Source: Pirellulales bacterium | GTDB taxonomy: Bacteria > Planctomycetota > Planctomycetia > Pirellulales > JAEUIK01 | Direction of reading: 5' to 3' | NCBI GenBank assembly: GCA_019694435.1 | Contig: JAIBBZ010000022.1 | Location: 1 to 64,000 of the forward strand | DNA length: 64,000 bases | Shown: positions 52,472 through 61,758 of the stretch, piece by piece | Position numbering within the stretch: position 1 is the first letter of the stretch | How the letters are laid out: each line of letters begins with the position of its first letter | Program-made: the position numbers and the translations under genes | The notes under the pieces: generated by a model | Told to the model about the DNA's origin: nothing | The model's database searches: none | What the model saw: the letters and a program-made list of their open reading frames with translations, nothing else

Positions 52472-53257
52472 ATGGCCGTCTCGCTGATCCAACTTTCCGA
52501 CTTGCATCTCGTCGCCGACCCGGCGGGCCTGGTCCGCGGAGTTCCGCCGGCCGATTGCCTGCGCGAGCTGCTTGAAGGTGCCCGCGAACAACTGTCGAAC
52601 GCCGATCGGATCGTCATCACCGGCGATCTGGCGCAGGACGAGCAGCCGGCAACGTACCTGCTCCTGGCCGAATTGCTGGCCGAGCACTTGCCGCGCTGCC
52701 GGTTCTTGCTGGGCAATCACGACAGCCGCGCAGGGCTGCGGGCCGCATTCGCCGAGCAGTTCGCGCCGGTGGCCGGCGCCGCGGTGTGGGAAGATCGCGT
52801 CGGCGATTCGCGGTTGCTCGCGCTCGACTCGCACGTGCCGGGCGAATCCTTCGGCCGATTGGCCACCGGCGTCTGGCCGTGGCTTCGCGGCTGTCTGCAG
52901 GCCGATCCGACCACGCCGACCTTGATCTGCGTGCATCATCCTCCCCTCGAAGTCGGCAGCCCTTGGCTCGACACGATCAACCTGCACGGCGGTGAGGCCC
53001 TGGCCCGCTGCCTGCGTCAATGGCCGTGCGTGCGCGGGATCGTCACCGGCCACATCCACCAAGCGCGGGCGACCGTCTGGCAAGGCTGGCCGCTGTGGAC
53101 GTGCCCTTCGACGGCGTTCCAATTCGCCGCCGGCCAGCCGGAGCCGACAATGGATCATCATCCCCCCGGCTGGCGCAGCTTCACGCTGGACGGCTCGCAG
53201 GTGGAGACGCGCGTGCATTACCTGCCGCAGTTGCGCCATCGGGCCGACGATTTCTGA
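52472..53257 (+). CDS. Calcineurin-like metallophosphoesterase (CpdA-like)
   Basis: A 261-residue cytosolic phosphoesterase with the full set of metal-binding motifs: LSDLHLV (D-x-H), VITGDLAQDE (GD), FLLGNHDSR (GNHD), VHHPPLE (His) and VTGHIHQ (GH-x-H). This matches the CpdA/Icc class, which hydrolyses cyclic AMP, though other phosphodiesters are possible. There is no signal peptide. Start ATG 52472; a longer frame running from 51344 is out of phase with the DUF1080 gene and is not real. Confidence 0.85.
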   Translation: MAVSLIQLSDLHLVADPAGLVRGVPPADCLRELLEGAREQLSNADRIVITGDLAQDEQPATYLLLAELLAEHLPRCRFLLGNHDSRAGLRAAFAEQFAPVAGAAVWEDRVGDSRLLALDSHVPGESFGRLATGVWPWLRGCLQADPTTPTLICVHHPPLEVGSPWLDTINLHGGEALARCLRQWPCVRGIVTGHIHQARATVWQGWPLWTCPSTAFQFAAGQPEPTMDHHPPGWRSFTLDGSQVETRVHYLPQLRHRADDF

Positions 53258-53279
53258 GGGCGGATTGCGAGCCCGCCCT
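53257..53279. terminator. Hairpin between convergent genes, weak
   Basis: AGGGCGG (53257-53263) pairs with CCGCCCT (53273-53279) over a 9-base loop. There is no real T tract, so termination is uncertain. Confidence 0.3.
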
Positions 53280-53297
53280 TGCGCGTCGCGCGCCGAG

Positions 53298-54137
53298 TCA
53301 AGCCAGGGCGTCGGCCGCCTTCGCGGCGACGTCGAAGCACTGCCGCACGTCGTCGCGCGGGTCGGCTTCCTTCTCTTCGTATTCGAGCGACAGGCTGCCA
53401 TCGGCCGGAAACTCGACTTCGCGCAGCGCCTGGAACACGCCTTTGACGTCGAGATGACCCTCGCCCAGGATGACGCCGCGCGCGTTGGCTTTCTGCTCGG
53501 CAAAGTCTTTCAGATGCACGCCGTAGAGCCGGCCCTTGAACAGCCGGATGGCTCGCACCGGGTCTTCGGCCGAGCGGATGTAGTGGCCCAAGTCAGCGCA
53601 GGCGCCGATCTTCGGGTGATGGCCTTCGATGGCCGTCAGGACGTCGGCGATCTTGTTGTAGCGGGCGCCGGGCCCGTGGTTGTGAATCGCAATGCGGATG
53701 TCGAATTCCTCGACCAGTTTGTCGAGGCTGTCGAAGGCGTCCTCGGTCGGATCGGCCGACAGGTTGCGAATGCCGACCCGCTGGGCGAACTCGAACATCT
53801 TCCGATTCTTCTCGTGATCCTTGGTAAAAGGGTTCACGCCGTAGCCGATGATCTTGATGTCGCGGCGCCGAGCCTCGGCCAGCATCTTGTCGATTTCGGC
53901 CGGCGACGACTTGCTGGGAAAATGCGCCTCGAACATCTCGACGTAATGCAGCCCGAGCTTCTGCGTTTCGTCGAGCGCCTTGAGCACGTCGAAACCGCGG
54001 AAGGTGTACGACTGGATGCCCATGGGCATCCCGGCAAAGGGAGCAGCCAGCGCCCGCCCGGTCGCGAACCCTGCGGCGGCCAGCGCCGCCAGACTGGCCT
54101 GCAATAACTCTCGTCGCGATGGGTGGTGCGGATGCAT
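53298..54137 (-). CDS. Tat-exported sugar phosphate isomerase/epimerase (AP endonuclease 2 family TIM barrel)
   Basis: A 279-residue protein. A Tat-type signal (SRRELLQASLAALAAAGFATG) implies export in folded form. The TIM barrel carries metal-ligand-like residues of the xylose isomerase-like family: YVEMFEAHF, IAIHNHGPGA, ACADLGHYIRS and a C-terminal LEYEEKE. Such proteins isomerise or epimerise sugars or polyols and are very numerous in planctomycetes. ATG 54137 fits the Tat signal start; the frame continues further upstream but without sense. It is convergent with the phosphoesterase gene. Confidence 0.85.
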   Translation of the reverse strand: MHPHHPSRRELLQASLAALAAAGFATGRALAAPFAGMPMGIQSYTFRGFDVLKALDETQKLGLHYVEMFEAHFPSKSSPAEIDKMLAEARRRDIKIIGYGVNPFTKDHEKNRKMFEFAQRVGIRNLSADPTEDAFDSLDKLVEEFDIRIAIHNHGPGARYNKIADVLTAIEGHHPKIGACADLGHYIRSAEDPVRAIRLFKGRLYGVHLKDFAEQKANARGVILGEGHLDVKGVFQALREVEFPADGSLSLEYEEKEADPRDDVRQCFDVAAKAADALA

Positions 54138-54265
54138 GGTGCGGGTCTCCCAGTGGGGTGTGTCGAGCGGTGCGGGGCCGAAGCGAAGATCTCTCCGGGC
54201 GGCGATTGTACTCCGGACCAAGCAGCGCCACGAGCACCGCTGCCGGGCGGCGGCCGGGATGCCGC

Positions 54266-54874
54266 TCAGACGCCGCGCAGCCGCTGAAAATCGCGGGCCA
54301 CGAACCAGATCAACCCATAGCAAGCCATCAGCATCAGGTGCAGCAGATCGACGTGCTTGAGCGGCCTGCCCTCGGGCAGGGGAATCCGATTCACGGCAAA
54401 GCCCACGACAACTAACAGCGTAATCGCCCCCAAGGCGGCGCCGGCCACGGGCGCGCGCCCCAATCGCAACGCCTGCACGGCCGCGATCAGCAGCGCGACG
54501 AGCAACGTCGATCCCCAAAGCGTGAGCACCAACTCGAAGTGCGGCGAGCCTTGCAGCGCATGCACGGCGCCCACGCCCACGATGGCCAGCGCCACGGCCC
54601 ACCATCGCGCGCTCGGCCAAGGACCAAATACCGCGGCCAGCACGCCCAGCCCCATGGCCAGCGTTCCCGGTCCGCGCCCGAGTTGCGAGAGCCACTCGTG
54701 CGTGGGGGCGAACTGCGTCCAACCGCCCAGGTTGAAGCCGCCGGCAAACGCAGCCACCGCCACGAAGATCAGGCCTGTGAAGAGGAAGTCGTTTTGCGCG
54801 CGCGCCGCCCACACGGCGATGACCACGCAAATCGCGGCCAGGGCAAAATCAAACCATCCGGAGAGGAGCGGCAT
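54266..54874 (-). CDS. Polytopic membrane protein, unknown function
   Basis: A 202-residue protein with about six hydrophobic helices and short loops. Notable polar features are the GGFNLGGWTQFAPTHEWL loop after helix two, VHALQGSPHFEL, and a terminal DLLHLMLMACYGLIWF helix with His and Met. These could be ligands or lipid-facing polar residues. No family is recognised with confidence. The start ATG 54874 has GGAGAGGAG 4-12 bases upstream. It diverges from rsgA, 54 bases away. Confidence 0.7.
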   Translation of the reverse strand: MPLLSGWFDFALAAICVVIAVWAARAQNDFLFTGLIFVAVAAFAGGFNLGGWTQFAPTHEWLSQLGRGPGTLAMGLGVLAAVFGPWPSARWWAVALAIVGVGAVHALQGSPHFELVLTLWGSTLLVALLIAAVQALRLGRAPVAGAALGAITLLVVVGFAVNRIPLPEGRPLKHVDLLHLMLMACYGLIWFVARDFQRLRGV

Positions 54875-54928
54875 GCCAGCGGTCCGTCGAGTGTCGGAAA
54901 ACGACCAAGGTCTGCTAGAGTAGCCAGT

Positions 54929-56065
54929 ATGGCTAAGAAGAAGGGTAAGCTCCGCGCCGAGTTTCGCAAGCATCACGAATCGCGGCGTCGCGACGGCGAT
55001 CTCACCCGGCAGTTCCATCACGGCGCTCAGCCGCTGGAAGACGTGGCCCGGGGCGAGCGCGTCAGCGGCAAGGGCAAGCTGACCCGCAAACGGACGGTCT
55101 TCGGCGACGAAGTGACCGGCGACGAGCATGGGTTTGCCGTGCATTTGGATGTCGACCTGGCCCAGGCCCTGCGCGGCCGGGTGCTGGCCGTGCGCGGGCT
55201 GCACAGCACGGTGGTCACTGACGAAGGGCGGCAATATCGCTGCGCCACGCGACGCTTGCTCAAGACCCTGTCGACCGACGCCCGGCACGTGGTCATCGCC
55301 GGCGACGTGGTGCTGTTCCGACCCGAGGGCGCCGAAGAAGGCATCATTCTCCGGGTTGAACCCCGGCACGGCACGCTCAGCCGTACGAGCCGTCAGCGGC
55401 AACACCTGATCGCCAGCAACGTCGACCAGGTGCTGGTTGTGGGCAGCGCCGCGCAGCCCGACCTGAAACCCAACTTGCTCGACCGCTTTTTGCTGAGTGC
55501 CGAGCGGACCGGCATCCGCCCGATCGTTTGCATCAACAAGGTCGACCTGATTGACGCCGCGAGCCTGCAGCCGCTGGTGGGTAACTATGCCCAACTCGGC
55601 TACGCAACCTTGCTGGTCAGCGCCACGACGGGGCAAGGGATCGTACGGTTGCGGCGACTGCTGCGCGGACAGCAAACGGCCGTCGTGGGTCAAAGCGGCG
55701 TGGGCAAGTCATCGCTGTTGAACGCGGTCGATCCGAACCTCAAGCTGCGCGTCGGTGACGTCAGCGAGGAATCGCAAAAAGGCACCCACACGACCACCAC
55801 CGCGACGCTGTGGCCCCTGGCCAGCGGCGGGTTCGTGGTCGATACGCCGGGCATCCGGCAAATGGAGCTGTGGGACGTCGTACCGGAGGAGATGGCGGGC
55901 TTTTTCAGGGAATTTCGCCCGTTCGTCAGCCGCTGCCGGTTTCCCGATTGCACACACGTCCACGAGGACGATTGTGCCGTGAAAGACGCCGTGGCCGACG
56001 ACTTGATCGACGGCCGCAGGTATGAAAGCTATTGCCGGCTGCGTGAGGGCGACGGGCTCGAATGA
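54929..56065 (+). CDS. rsgA: Ribosome small subunit-dependent GTPase A
   Basis: A 378-residue circularly permuted GTPase that helps late 30S assembly. A basic N-terminus (MAKKKGKLRAEFRKHHESRR) and an OB-like domain (to about 160) come first. The permuted GTPase motifs follow: NKVD (G4), then VVGQSGVGKSSLLN (G1) and VVDTPGIRQMELW (G3). The C-terminal zinc element is CRFPDCTHVHEDDC (Cys-x4-Cys-x-His-x5-Cys). The N-terminal extension is somewhat longer than in E. coli. It is followed 150 bases later by hflX, another ribosome-binding GTPase. Confidence 0.95.
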   Translation: MAKKKGKLRAEFRKHHESRRRDGDLTRQFHHGAQPLEDVARGERVSGKGKLTRKRTVFGDEVTGDEHGFAVHLDVDLAQALRGRVLAVRGLHSTVVTDEGRQYRCATRRLLKTLSTDARHVVIAGDVVLFRPEGAEEGIILRVEPRHGTLSRTSRQRQHLIASNVDQVLVVGSAAQPDLKPNLLDRFLLSAERTGIRPIVCINKVDLIDAASLQPLVGNYAQLGYATLLVSATTGQGIVRLRRLLRGQQTAVVGQSGVGKSSLLNAVDPNLKLRVGDVSEESQKGTHTTTTATLWPLASGGFVVDTPGIRQMELWDVVPEEMAGFFREFRPFVSRCRFPDCTHVHEDDCAVKDAVADDLIDGRRYESYCRLREGDGLE

Positions 56066-56219
56066 CGCCGCGAACCCTGCTGCCGTTGGAGTTGTCCCCC
56101 GTGTTGGCCCGGAACTCGCGTAGCCGACATTTGGGCGGGTGGTAGAATTAATCACTAGACTTTCGACGAGGAAGTCGTCCGTACGGCCGGCGCTCAGCAA
56201 ACGGGAGCATTCCAACCGC

Positions 56220-57674
56220 GTGACAGATCGAAACCGAATCGGCAGCGTTGTCTCGGAATCGGCCATCCTGGTGGGCGTCCTGCTCGACGACCAACCCGTT
56301 TCGGAAAACCCGCTCGACGAGCTGGCCGGCCTGGCGGAAACGGCCGGCGCCCGCGTCGTCGGCCAGTTGACCCAGCGACGCAACGTGCCCGACAAGACGG
56401 CCTACCTGGGCAGCGGCAAGGTCGACGAGTTGGCCACGCTCGTGGCGGCGAAAGACGCCGACGTCGTAATTTTCGACAACGACCTTTCGCCTGCCCAGAC
56501 CCGCAATCTGGAAAAGGCCACGAGCACCAAGGTCATCGATCGTACCGAGTTGATTCTCGACATCTTCGCCAACCGCGCGCAGACCTACGAGGCCCGGTTG
56601 GCCGTCGAGCTGGCCCAGTTGCAGTATTCGCTGCCGCGGCTGAAGCGGATGTGGACTCACTTGTCCCGCATTAAGAACGGCATCGGGATGCGCGGGCCGG
56701 GCGAAAAGCAGCTCGAAGAAGACCGCCGGCTCGTCGAGCGGAGGATCTTCGAGCTACGTACCGAGCTGGGCGGAATCGAGCGCCGCAAAGAGCGCCAGGT
56801 GGCGGGCCGCCGCGATCATATGACCGTGTCGCTCGTGGGTTACACGAACGCCGGCAAGAGCACGTTGATGAACGCGCTGACCGGCGCCGGCGTCTATGCG
56901 GCCGACAAATTGTTCGCCACGCTCGACACGCGCACGCGCCGCTGGCAATTGCCCGGCTGGGGGCCCGTGCTGTTGAGCGACACGGTCGGCTTCATTCGTC
57001 ACTTGCCGCACCACTTGATCGCCAGCTTCAAGGCGACGTTGGAAGAGGCCCGGCAAGCCGATCTGCTGCTGCACGTCGCCGATGCCAGCAACGACGCGGT
57101 TGTCGAGCAGATTGATTCGGTCCGCGAGGTGCTCGAAGAACTGGGGATTCGGGCCAAGGACACGCTGTTGGTGTTGAACAAGATCGACGCCGTGCCCAGC
57201 CGCACGCAGGTGAGCCTGCTGCTCAACCGCTTCCCTCAGGCGATCGCGGTGAGTGCCCGTAATCGTATCGGGCTCGATCAACTGGCCAACGCCGTGAGCG
57301 ATGCGCTCAGCGCGAGTTTTGCCGACGTCGACGTCGAAACGGGCGTCGACAACGGGCGTTTGCTGGCCTACCTGGCGGCGCGCGGCGAAGTCTTCTCGCG
57401 ACGGTACGACGACAGCCGTGTGATCATCCACTGCCGGCTGCCTCAGCGGCATCTCGTGCAGATCGAATCGATCGGCGGTACAGTCAGTCCGCATCGCAAC
57501 GGCCAAGGCGCCGGCGGTCTGCCTGCGCCAGGTGCGCAGGATGGTGTCGAGCCCCGTAGCGCAGACGAGCGCGGCGCGGCCAACGAGCCGCGCGTGATGG
57601 ATCACGGCCCCGAGGCCTGGATCGAATCTTCACCCGCCGATAGCTTGCCGCTGACCGACCGTCACGCCTCTTGA
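56220..57674 (+). CDS. hflX: GTPase HflX
   Basis: A 484-residue GTPase that splits or recycles ribosomes under stress. The N-terminal nucleotide-binding domain has AILVGVLLDDQ, DKTAYLGSGKVDEL and FDNDLSPAQTRNLEKA, followed by the helical RIKNGIGMRGPGEKQLE linker. GTPase motifs are SLVGYTNAGKSTLMN (G1), FATLDTRTR (G2), LLSDTVGFI (G3) and LVLNKIDA (G4). The start is uncertain: GTG 56220 (GGGAG upstream) is used; GTG 56139 adds 27 basic residues. The last 60 residues, after RHLVQIESIGG, are an unconserved Gly/Pro/Glu tail. Confidence 0.92.
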   Translation: MTDRNRIGSVVSESAILVGVLLDDQPVSENPLDELAGLAETAGARVVGQLTQRRNVPDKTAYLGSGKVDELATLVAAKDADVVIFDNDLSPAQTRNLEKATSTKVIDRTELILDIFANRAQTYEARLAVELAQLQYSLPRLKRMWTHLSRIKNGIGMRGPGEKQLEEDRRLVERRIFELRTELGGIERRKERQVAGRRDHMTVSLVGYTNAGKSTLMNALTGAGVYAADKLFATLDTRTRRWQLPGWGPVLLSDTVGFIRHLPHHLIASFKATLEEARQADLLLHVADASNDAVVEQIDSVREVLEELGIRAKDTLLVLNKIDAVPSRTQVSLLLNRFPQAIAVSARNRIGLDQLANAVSDALSASFADVDVETGVDNGRLLAYLAARGEVFSRRYDDSRVIIHCRLPQRHLVQIESIGGTVSPHRNGQGAGGLPAPGAQDGVEPRSADERGAANEPRVMDHGPEAWIESSPADSLPLTDRHAS

Positions 57675-57753
57675 GGCGACGTGCGGCTGGCCGGGGTCGC
57701 CGCCACCGCGGGAACGATCGCTCGCAAGTACTCCACGGAAGGAAATAAGTGGC

Positions 57754-58539
57754 ATGGCCCGTCGGTCGTTGCGCGATTGCCGTGTGCTGATCACCGGCGC
57801 CTCGAGCGGCATCGGGCGAGCGCTGGCGATCGAACTGGCCCAGCGCGGCTCGCAAGTGCTCGTCTTTGCGCGGAATCGCGATCGCTTGGAAGAACTCGTC
57901 GCGGAGTTGCGCCGAATGGGTGCGCGAGCCGAGGCTGTGGCGGGCGACGTCACCTCGGCCGACGATCGGGCCGCGGCGCTGCGCGCCGCAACCGCTGGCT
58001 TTGGCGGGCTCGACATCCTCATCAACAACGCCGGAGTGGGCGCCCTGGGACCGTTCCTGTCGGCCGAGCCGTCTAGACTGCGCGCCGTCATGGAAGTGAA
58101 TCTATTCGCGGTGGCCGAACTCACGCGCGAGGCGGTACCCTTACTGCGACACGGCTCGCGGCCGCTGGTGGTCAATATCGGCTCGATCCTCGGCCAGCGG
58201 GCCCTTCCACGGATGAGCGAGTATTGCGCAAGCAAATTTGCGCTGCAGGGACTGAGCACGTCGCTGCGGGGTGAATTACGGCCCTTAGGTATCGACCTGC
58301 TGTTGGTCTGTCCTGGCACCACGCAAACCGAATTTCACAGCCACCTGGTCGATCGGCGCGGCGACGTTCCTTGGCCTGTGCCCGCGGGACTGCCGGCCGA
58401 GGTGTGTGCGGGCCGGATTGCACAGGCCATGGAGCGCGGACGTCGAAACCTGATCCCCGACTGGCCGGCATGGTGGCTGAGCCTGCTCAATCGGCACCTG
58501 CCCGCGGTGGTCGATCGTTGGATGGAGCGGTACGGTTGA
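57754..58539 (+). CDS. Short-chain dehydrogenase/reductase
   Basis: A 261-residue classical SDR. It has the dinucleotide-binding TGASSGIGRALA (residues 14-25), NNAGVGALGPF, the active-site Ser in VVNIGSILGQRALP, and YCASK with the catalytic Tyr and Lys. A preference for NADP is suggested by FARNRDR after strand two. The C-terminal stretch (WPAWWLSLLNRHLPAVVDRWM) is amphipathic and may bind the membrane, as in SDRs acting on lipids. The substrate is unknown. GGAAGGAAA precedes the ATG. Confidence 0.88.
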   Translation: MARRSLRDCRVLITGASSGIGRALAIELAQRGSQVLVFARNRDRLEELVAELRRMGARAEAVAGDVTSADDRAAALRAATAGFGGLDILINNAGVGALGPFLSAEPSRLRAVMEVNLFAVAELTREAVPLLRHGSRPLVVNIGSILGQRALPRMSEYCASKFALQGLSTSLRGELRPLGIDLLLVCPGTTQTEFHSHLVDRRGDVPWPVPAGLPAEVCAGRIAQAMERGRRNLIPDWPAWWLSLLNRHLPAVVDRWMERYG

Positions 58540-58634
58540 CCGAGCCGGCGGCGCCGCATCGTCGAATTCGGCCGGACGTCTAAAATGCCGCGCCGGCTTG
58601 CCGGATTAACTCTTGCCCTGCAAAGGATCGGATT

Positions 58635-60023
58635 ATGCCACGCCTACGACTCGGGTTGCTCGTCGCCGTATCTTGCGTGTTTGGCGTCGCCAGTGCCTGC
58701 GGCCAGGAGAACTGGCCGCAGTTTCGCGGTCCGCGCGGCGATGGGACGGTCGAGAGTGCGCGGTTTCCGCACGCCTGGTCGCCGACGGAAAACATCGCCT
58801 GGAAAGTCGGTGTTCCCGGTTCCGGTTGGGCGCAGCCGGTGGTCTGGGGGCAGCAGGTCTTTGTGTTGACGGCAGTCTCGACGGCCGATCCCGAACCGAA
58901 AAAGGCCGCAACGAACGCCTTTACCGGTCCGGCCAAGCCGCCTGAGGATTCCTATCGCTGGGAACTGGCCTGTTTCGATCTCGCCGGAGGCCAGGAGCAA
59001 TGGCGTCAGCAGATCGCCGAACAACAGCCGCCGATCCCGGCGCACGTGACGAACACGTATGCCACGGAGACGCCGGCCACCGACGGCAAGCACGTCGTCG
59101 TCTGGCTGGCCTCGATCGGGAAGGTCTTCGCCTACCGCGTCGATGGCGAGCTGGCCTGGAGCGTTGATCTGGGCGTGCATCCGATGCAGGCCAATCTAGG
59201 AACTGGCAGCTCGCCGGTGATCGTCGGCGATCTGGTCTACGTGCAATGGTACAACGAGGAAGACTCGTTCCTCGTGGCCCTCGAGACGGCGACCGGCCAG
59301 GAACGCTGGCGCGCGCCGCGCAGCAAAGGCACCTCGTGGGCGACTCCGTTCGTTTGGCGCAACTCGGTTCGCACCGAGCTCGTGGCCTGCGGGAACACTC
59401 GCGTGTATTCGTACGATCTCGCCACGGGCCAGGCCTTCTGGGAACTGGGCAATTTCCCGTCGTCGTTCGCCAGCAGCCCCACGGCCCAAGGCGACGCGTT
59501 GTTCTTGGGGAACAACGGCCCGTTCAGCACTGCGCCGTTGTTCTCGGTCAAAGCGGGCAAGTCAGGCGACATCTCGCTGTCGAAGAAAGAGGCCGCCAGC
59601 AAGGAGCTTGTTCACAACGACGGCATCGCCTGGTGGCGCGTGCGGTCGGGTCCCGGCCTCGCGTCGCCCGTCGTCGCGGGGCCCCGGCTGTATGTCTCCG
59701 AAGAATCGATCTTGGCCTGCTACGCCGCCGCCACGGGCGAACGCCTGTATCGCGAGCGGTTGCCCGACGGGAAGGATGTTGTCGCCTCGCCGCTGGTGTT
59801 GGAGGACCGAATCCTCTTGATCGACGGCGACGGCACGGCATTTTTCGTGGCCGCCGAACCGGAATTCAAAATCCTCGGCACCAACCGCCTGAACGAACAA
59901 GTTTGGGCTACGCCGGCAGTCGCGGGTGATGCCTTGCTCGTTCGTGGAGTCGAGCACCTGTATTGCATTCGCGCCCAAAGTGCTGCTGCTGCCGCAGATA
60001 TGTCACCTGCCGAAGCCAAGTGA
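58635..60023 (+). CDS. Secreted PQQ-like beta-propeller protein
   Basis: A 462-residue exported protein with a signal peptide (LGLLVAVSCVFGVASA). Propeller blades follow, with the entry strand NWPQFRGPRGDG and repeated motifs such as ALETATGQERWRA, SYDLATGQAFWELG and CYAAATGERLYRERL. It is a smaller relative of the membrane-anchored propeller at 238-1,830 and lacks its N-terminal helices. As with that protein, nothing shows bound PQQ or catalysis. It lies between an SDR and a Gfo/Idh/MocA gene, about 190 bases from the latter. Confidence 0.85.
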   Translation: MPRLRLGLLVAVSCVFGVASACGQENWPQFRGPRGDGTVESARFPHAWSPTENIAWKVGVPGSGWAQPVVWGQQVFVLTAVSTADPEPKKAATNAFTGPAKPPEDSYRWELACFDLAGGQEQWRQQIAEQQPPIPAHVTNTYATETPATDGKHVVVWLASIGKVFAYRVDGELAWSVDLGVHPMQANLGTGSSPVIVGDLVYVQWYNEEDSFLVALETATGQERWRAPRSKGTSWATPFVWRNSVRTELVACGNTRVYSYDLATGQAFWELGNFPSSFASSPTAQGDALFLGNNGPFSTAPLFSVKAGKSGDISLSKKEAASKELVHNDGIAWWRVRSGPGLASPVVAGPRLYVSEESILACYAAATGERLYRERLPDGKDVVASPLVLEDRILLIDGDGTAFFVAAEPEFKILGTNRLNEQVWATPAVAGDALLVRGVEHLYCIRAQSAAAAADMSPAEAK

Positions 60024-60085
60024 CGTTGGCCGCCGAGGCTGCTTCGCGGTGCCCAAGTGGCTTCCCGGGGCCGAGTTGTGCTATT

Positions 60086-60109
60086 CTGACACCCGGTGCT
60101 GACACCCGG
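60086..60109. repeat. Direct repeat upstream of the Gfo/Idh/MocA gene
   Basis: CTGACACCCGG occurs at 60086-60096 and again at 60099-60109, a 13-base period. It lies 108 bases ahead of the ATG; a regulator site or chance duplication are both possible. Confidence 0.5.
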
Positions 60110-60216
60110 CCGCCTTTCGCGGGGTAGTGCTGTGCAGCACGACACCTCGCGAGCGCGTCGACCGCCGCGCCGCCCCCCCAGGGCTGCCCACCAACAACAT
60201 TCTGGAGTTCTCTGCG

Positions 60217-61665
60217 ATGACCGACTTCAATCGTCGCCGTTTTTTAGAAAAGTCGATGTTCGCCACGGCGACGGCCCTGGCGGCCACCGCCTCGACCCGA
60301 GTCGTCGCGGCGGCCGACAATGCCCCGTCGAGCCCCAATGAGAAGCTCGGGGTGGCCATCCTCGGCGTACGCGGCCGCGGCGGCGAGCACATCGAACAGT
60401 TTGCCAAGCGTCCCAACACCCAGATTCTCTACCTGGTCGATCCCGACTCGAATGTCGCCAAGCGCCGTGCCAGCCAGGTCAAGGAGCTGTCGGGCCACGA
60501 GCCGAAGGTCGTGCAGGACATGCGCGAAGTGTTCGACGACAAGACCATTGATGTCGTGAGCGTCGCCACGCCCAACCACTGGCACTCGCTCGCGTCGATC
60601 TGGGCCATGCAGGCCGGCAAGGACGTGTATTGTGAAAAGCCGGTCAGCCACAACGTGAGCGAAGGCCGCCGGATGGTCGAGGTGGCCCGCAAGCACCAGC
60701 GCATTTGCCAGACCGGCACGCAGATCCGTTCGACCGAAGGCACGAATAAGGCCATGGCCTATCTGCACGACGGCAAGCTGGGCGATGTGACCGTGGCCCG
60801 CGGCCTGTGTTACAAGCGGCGCCCGTCCATCGGCCATCAGCCCGACAAGGAACCGCCGGCCGGCGTCGATTACAACCTCTGGCTCGGTCCGGCACCGGAG
60901 CGGGCGTTCTCGGGCAATCGCTTCCACTACAACTGGCATTGGCACTGGGACTACGGCAACGGCGACCTGGGTAACCAGGGCATCCACCAGATGGACGTGG
61001 CCCGGTGGGGGCTGAACGTCGATAACCTCGGCGAAGCCGTGATGTCGTATGGCGGCCGCTTCGGCTACGAGGACGACGGCGAAACCGCCAACACGCAAAT
61101 CACCATGCACACGTATGGCAATCGTCTGCTGATCTTCGAGGTTCGCGGTCTCGAGACGCCCGACTTCAAGGGCGCGAAAGTCGGCAACGTGTTCTACGGC
61201 ACCAAGGGCTACCTGGTGATGACCGACTACTCGAGCGGCGCCGCGTTCGATCTCGACGGCAAGCTCGTCGAGAAATTCGACGGGGGCGGCGACCACTTCG
61301 GCAACTTCATCGACTGCGTTTTGTCGCGGAAGCAGGAAGACCTGCACGCCGACATTCTCGAGGGTCACCTCTCGAGCGCGTTGTGCCACTTGGGCAACAT
61401 CTCGTACCGCTTGGGCCAGAAGATGTCGCCGGAAGACGTCAAGGCTCAGTTGTCCGACAACCCCGAGTTGCTCGACAGCTTCACCCGGTTCAGCGATCAC
61501 CTGACCGAAGACAAGGTGAACCTGAGCGAGACGCAAATCCAGTGCGGTCCGAAGCTCGCCTTCGACGCGGCCAACGAAAAGTTCGCCAACAATTCGCAGG
61601 CCGACGCGATGCTGACCCGCGAATACCGTGCGCCGTTCGTGGTGCCCAGCGCGAGCCAGATCTAA
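60217..61665 (+). CDS. Tat-exported Gfo/Idh/MocA family oxidoreductase
   Basis: A 482-residue protein with a Tat signal (NRRRFLEKSMFATATALAA). The Rossmann domain begins KLGVAILGVRGRGGEH, contains VVSVATPNHWHSLASIWAMQ and the family EKPVSHNVSEG motif with the catalytic Lys. The C-terminal domain has the repeated NWHWHWDYGNGDLGNQGIHQ block. Planctomycetes export many such proteins and they are thought to act on sugars or cyclitols with tightly bound NAD, but the substrate here is unknown. Start ATG 60217 is fixed by the Tat signal. A terminator follows. Confidence 0.9.
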   Translation: MTDFNRRRFLEKSMFATATALAATASTRVVAAADNAPSSPNEKLGVAILGVRGRGGEHIEQFAKRPNTQILYLVDPDSNVAKRRASQVKELSGHEPKVVQDMREVFDDKTIDVVSVATPNHWHSLASIWAMQAGKDVYCEKPVSHNVSEGRRMVEVARKHQRICQTGTQIRSTEGTNKAMAYLHDGKLGDVTVARGLCYKRRPSIGHQPDKEPPAGVDYNLWLGPAPERAFSGNRFHYNWHWHWDYGNGDLGNQGIHQMDVARWGLNVDNLGEAVMSYGGRFGYEDDGETANTQITMHTYGNRLLIFEVRGLETPDFKGAKVGNVFYGTKGYLVMTDYSSGAAFDLDGKLVEKFDGGGDHFGNFIDCVLSRKQEDLHADILEGHLSSALCHLGNISYRLGQKMSPEDVKAQLSDNPELLDSFTRFSDHLTEDKVNLSETQIQCGPKLAFDAANEKFANNSQADAMLTREYRAPFVVPSASQI

Positions 61666-61690
61666 AGCGCCAGCTCGTCATGCACATTCT

Positions 61691-61729
61691 GGCGGGTCGG
61701 GCCGGAGGGTCCGACCCGTCGGTTTTTTT
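61691..61729 (+). terminator. Rho-independent terminator after the Gfo/Idh/MocA gene
   Basis: CGGGTCGG (61693-61700) pairs with CCGACCCG (61711-61718) over a 10-base loop, followed by TCGG and seven Ts (61723-61729). Confidence 0.85.
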
Positions 61730-61758
61730 GCGCTGCGAATAGGATCGCGTCCGCCGCC

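Noticed and set aside
51344-53257. A 637-codon plus-strand frame covering both the DUF1080 region and the phosphoesterase
   Set aside because: Only the part from 52,472 matches a family; the earlier part is a shifted frame of the DUF1080 gene with a biased Arg/Gly composition.
54266-55693. A 475-codon minus-strand frame running through the start of rsgA
   Set aside because: Only the part up to 54,874 is a membrane protein; the rest is antisense to the well-supported rsgA.
238-60023. Treating the two PQQ-like propeller proteins as quinoprotein dehydrogenases
   Set aside because: Only the structural blade motifs are visible; the catalytic Asp/Glu set and disulfide of alcohol dehydrogenases were not found.
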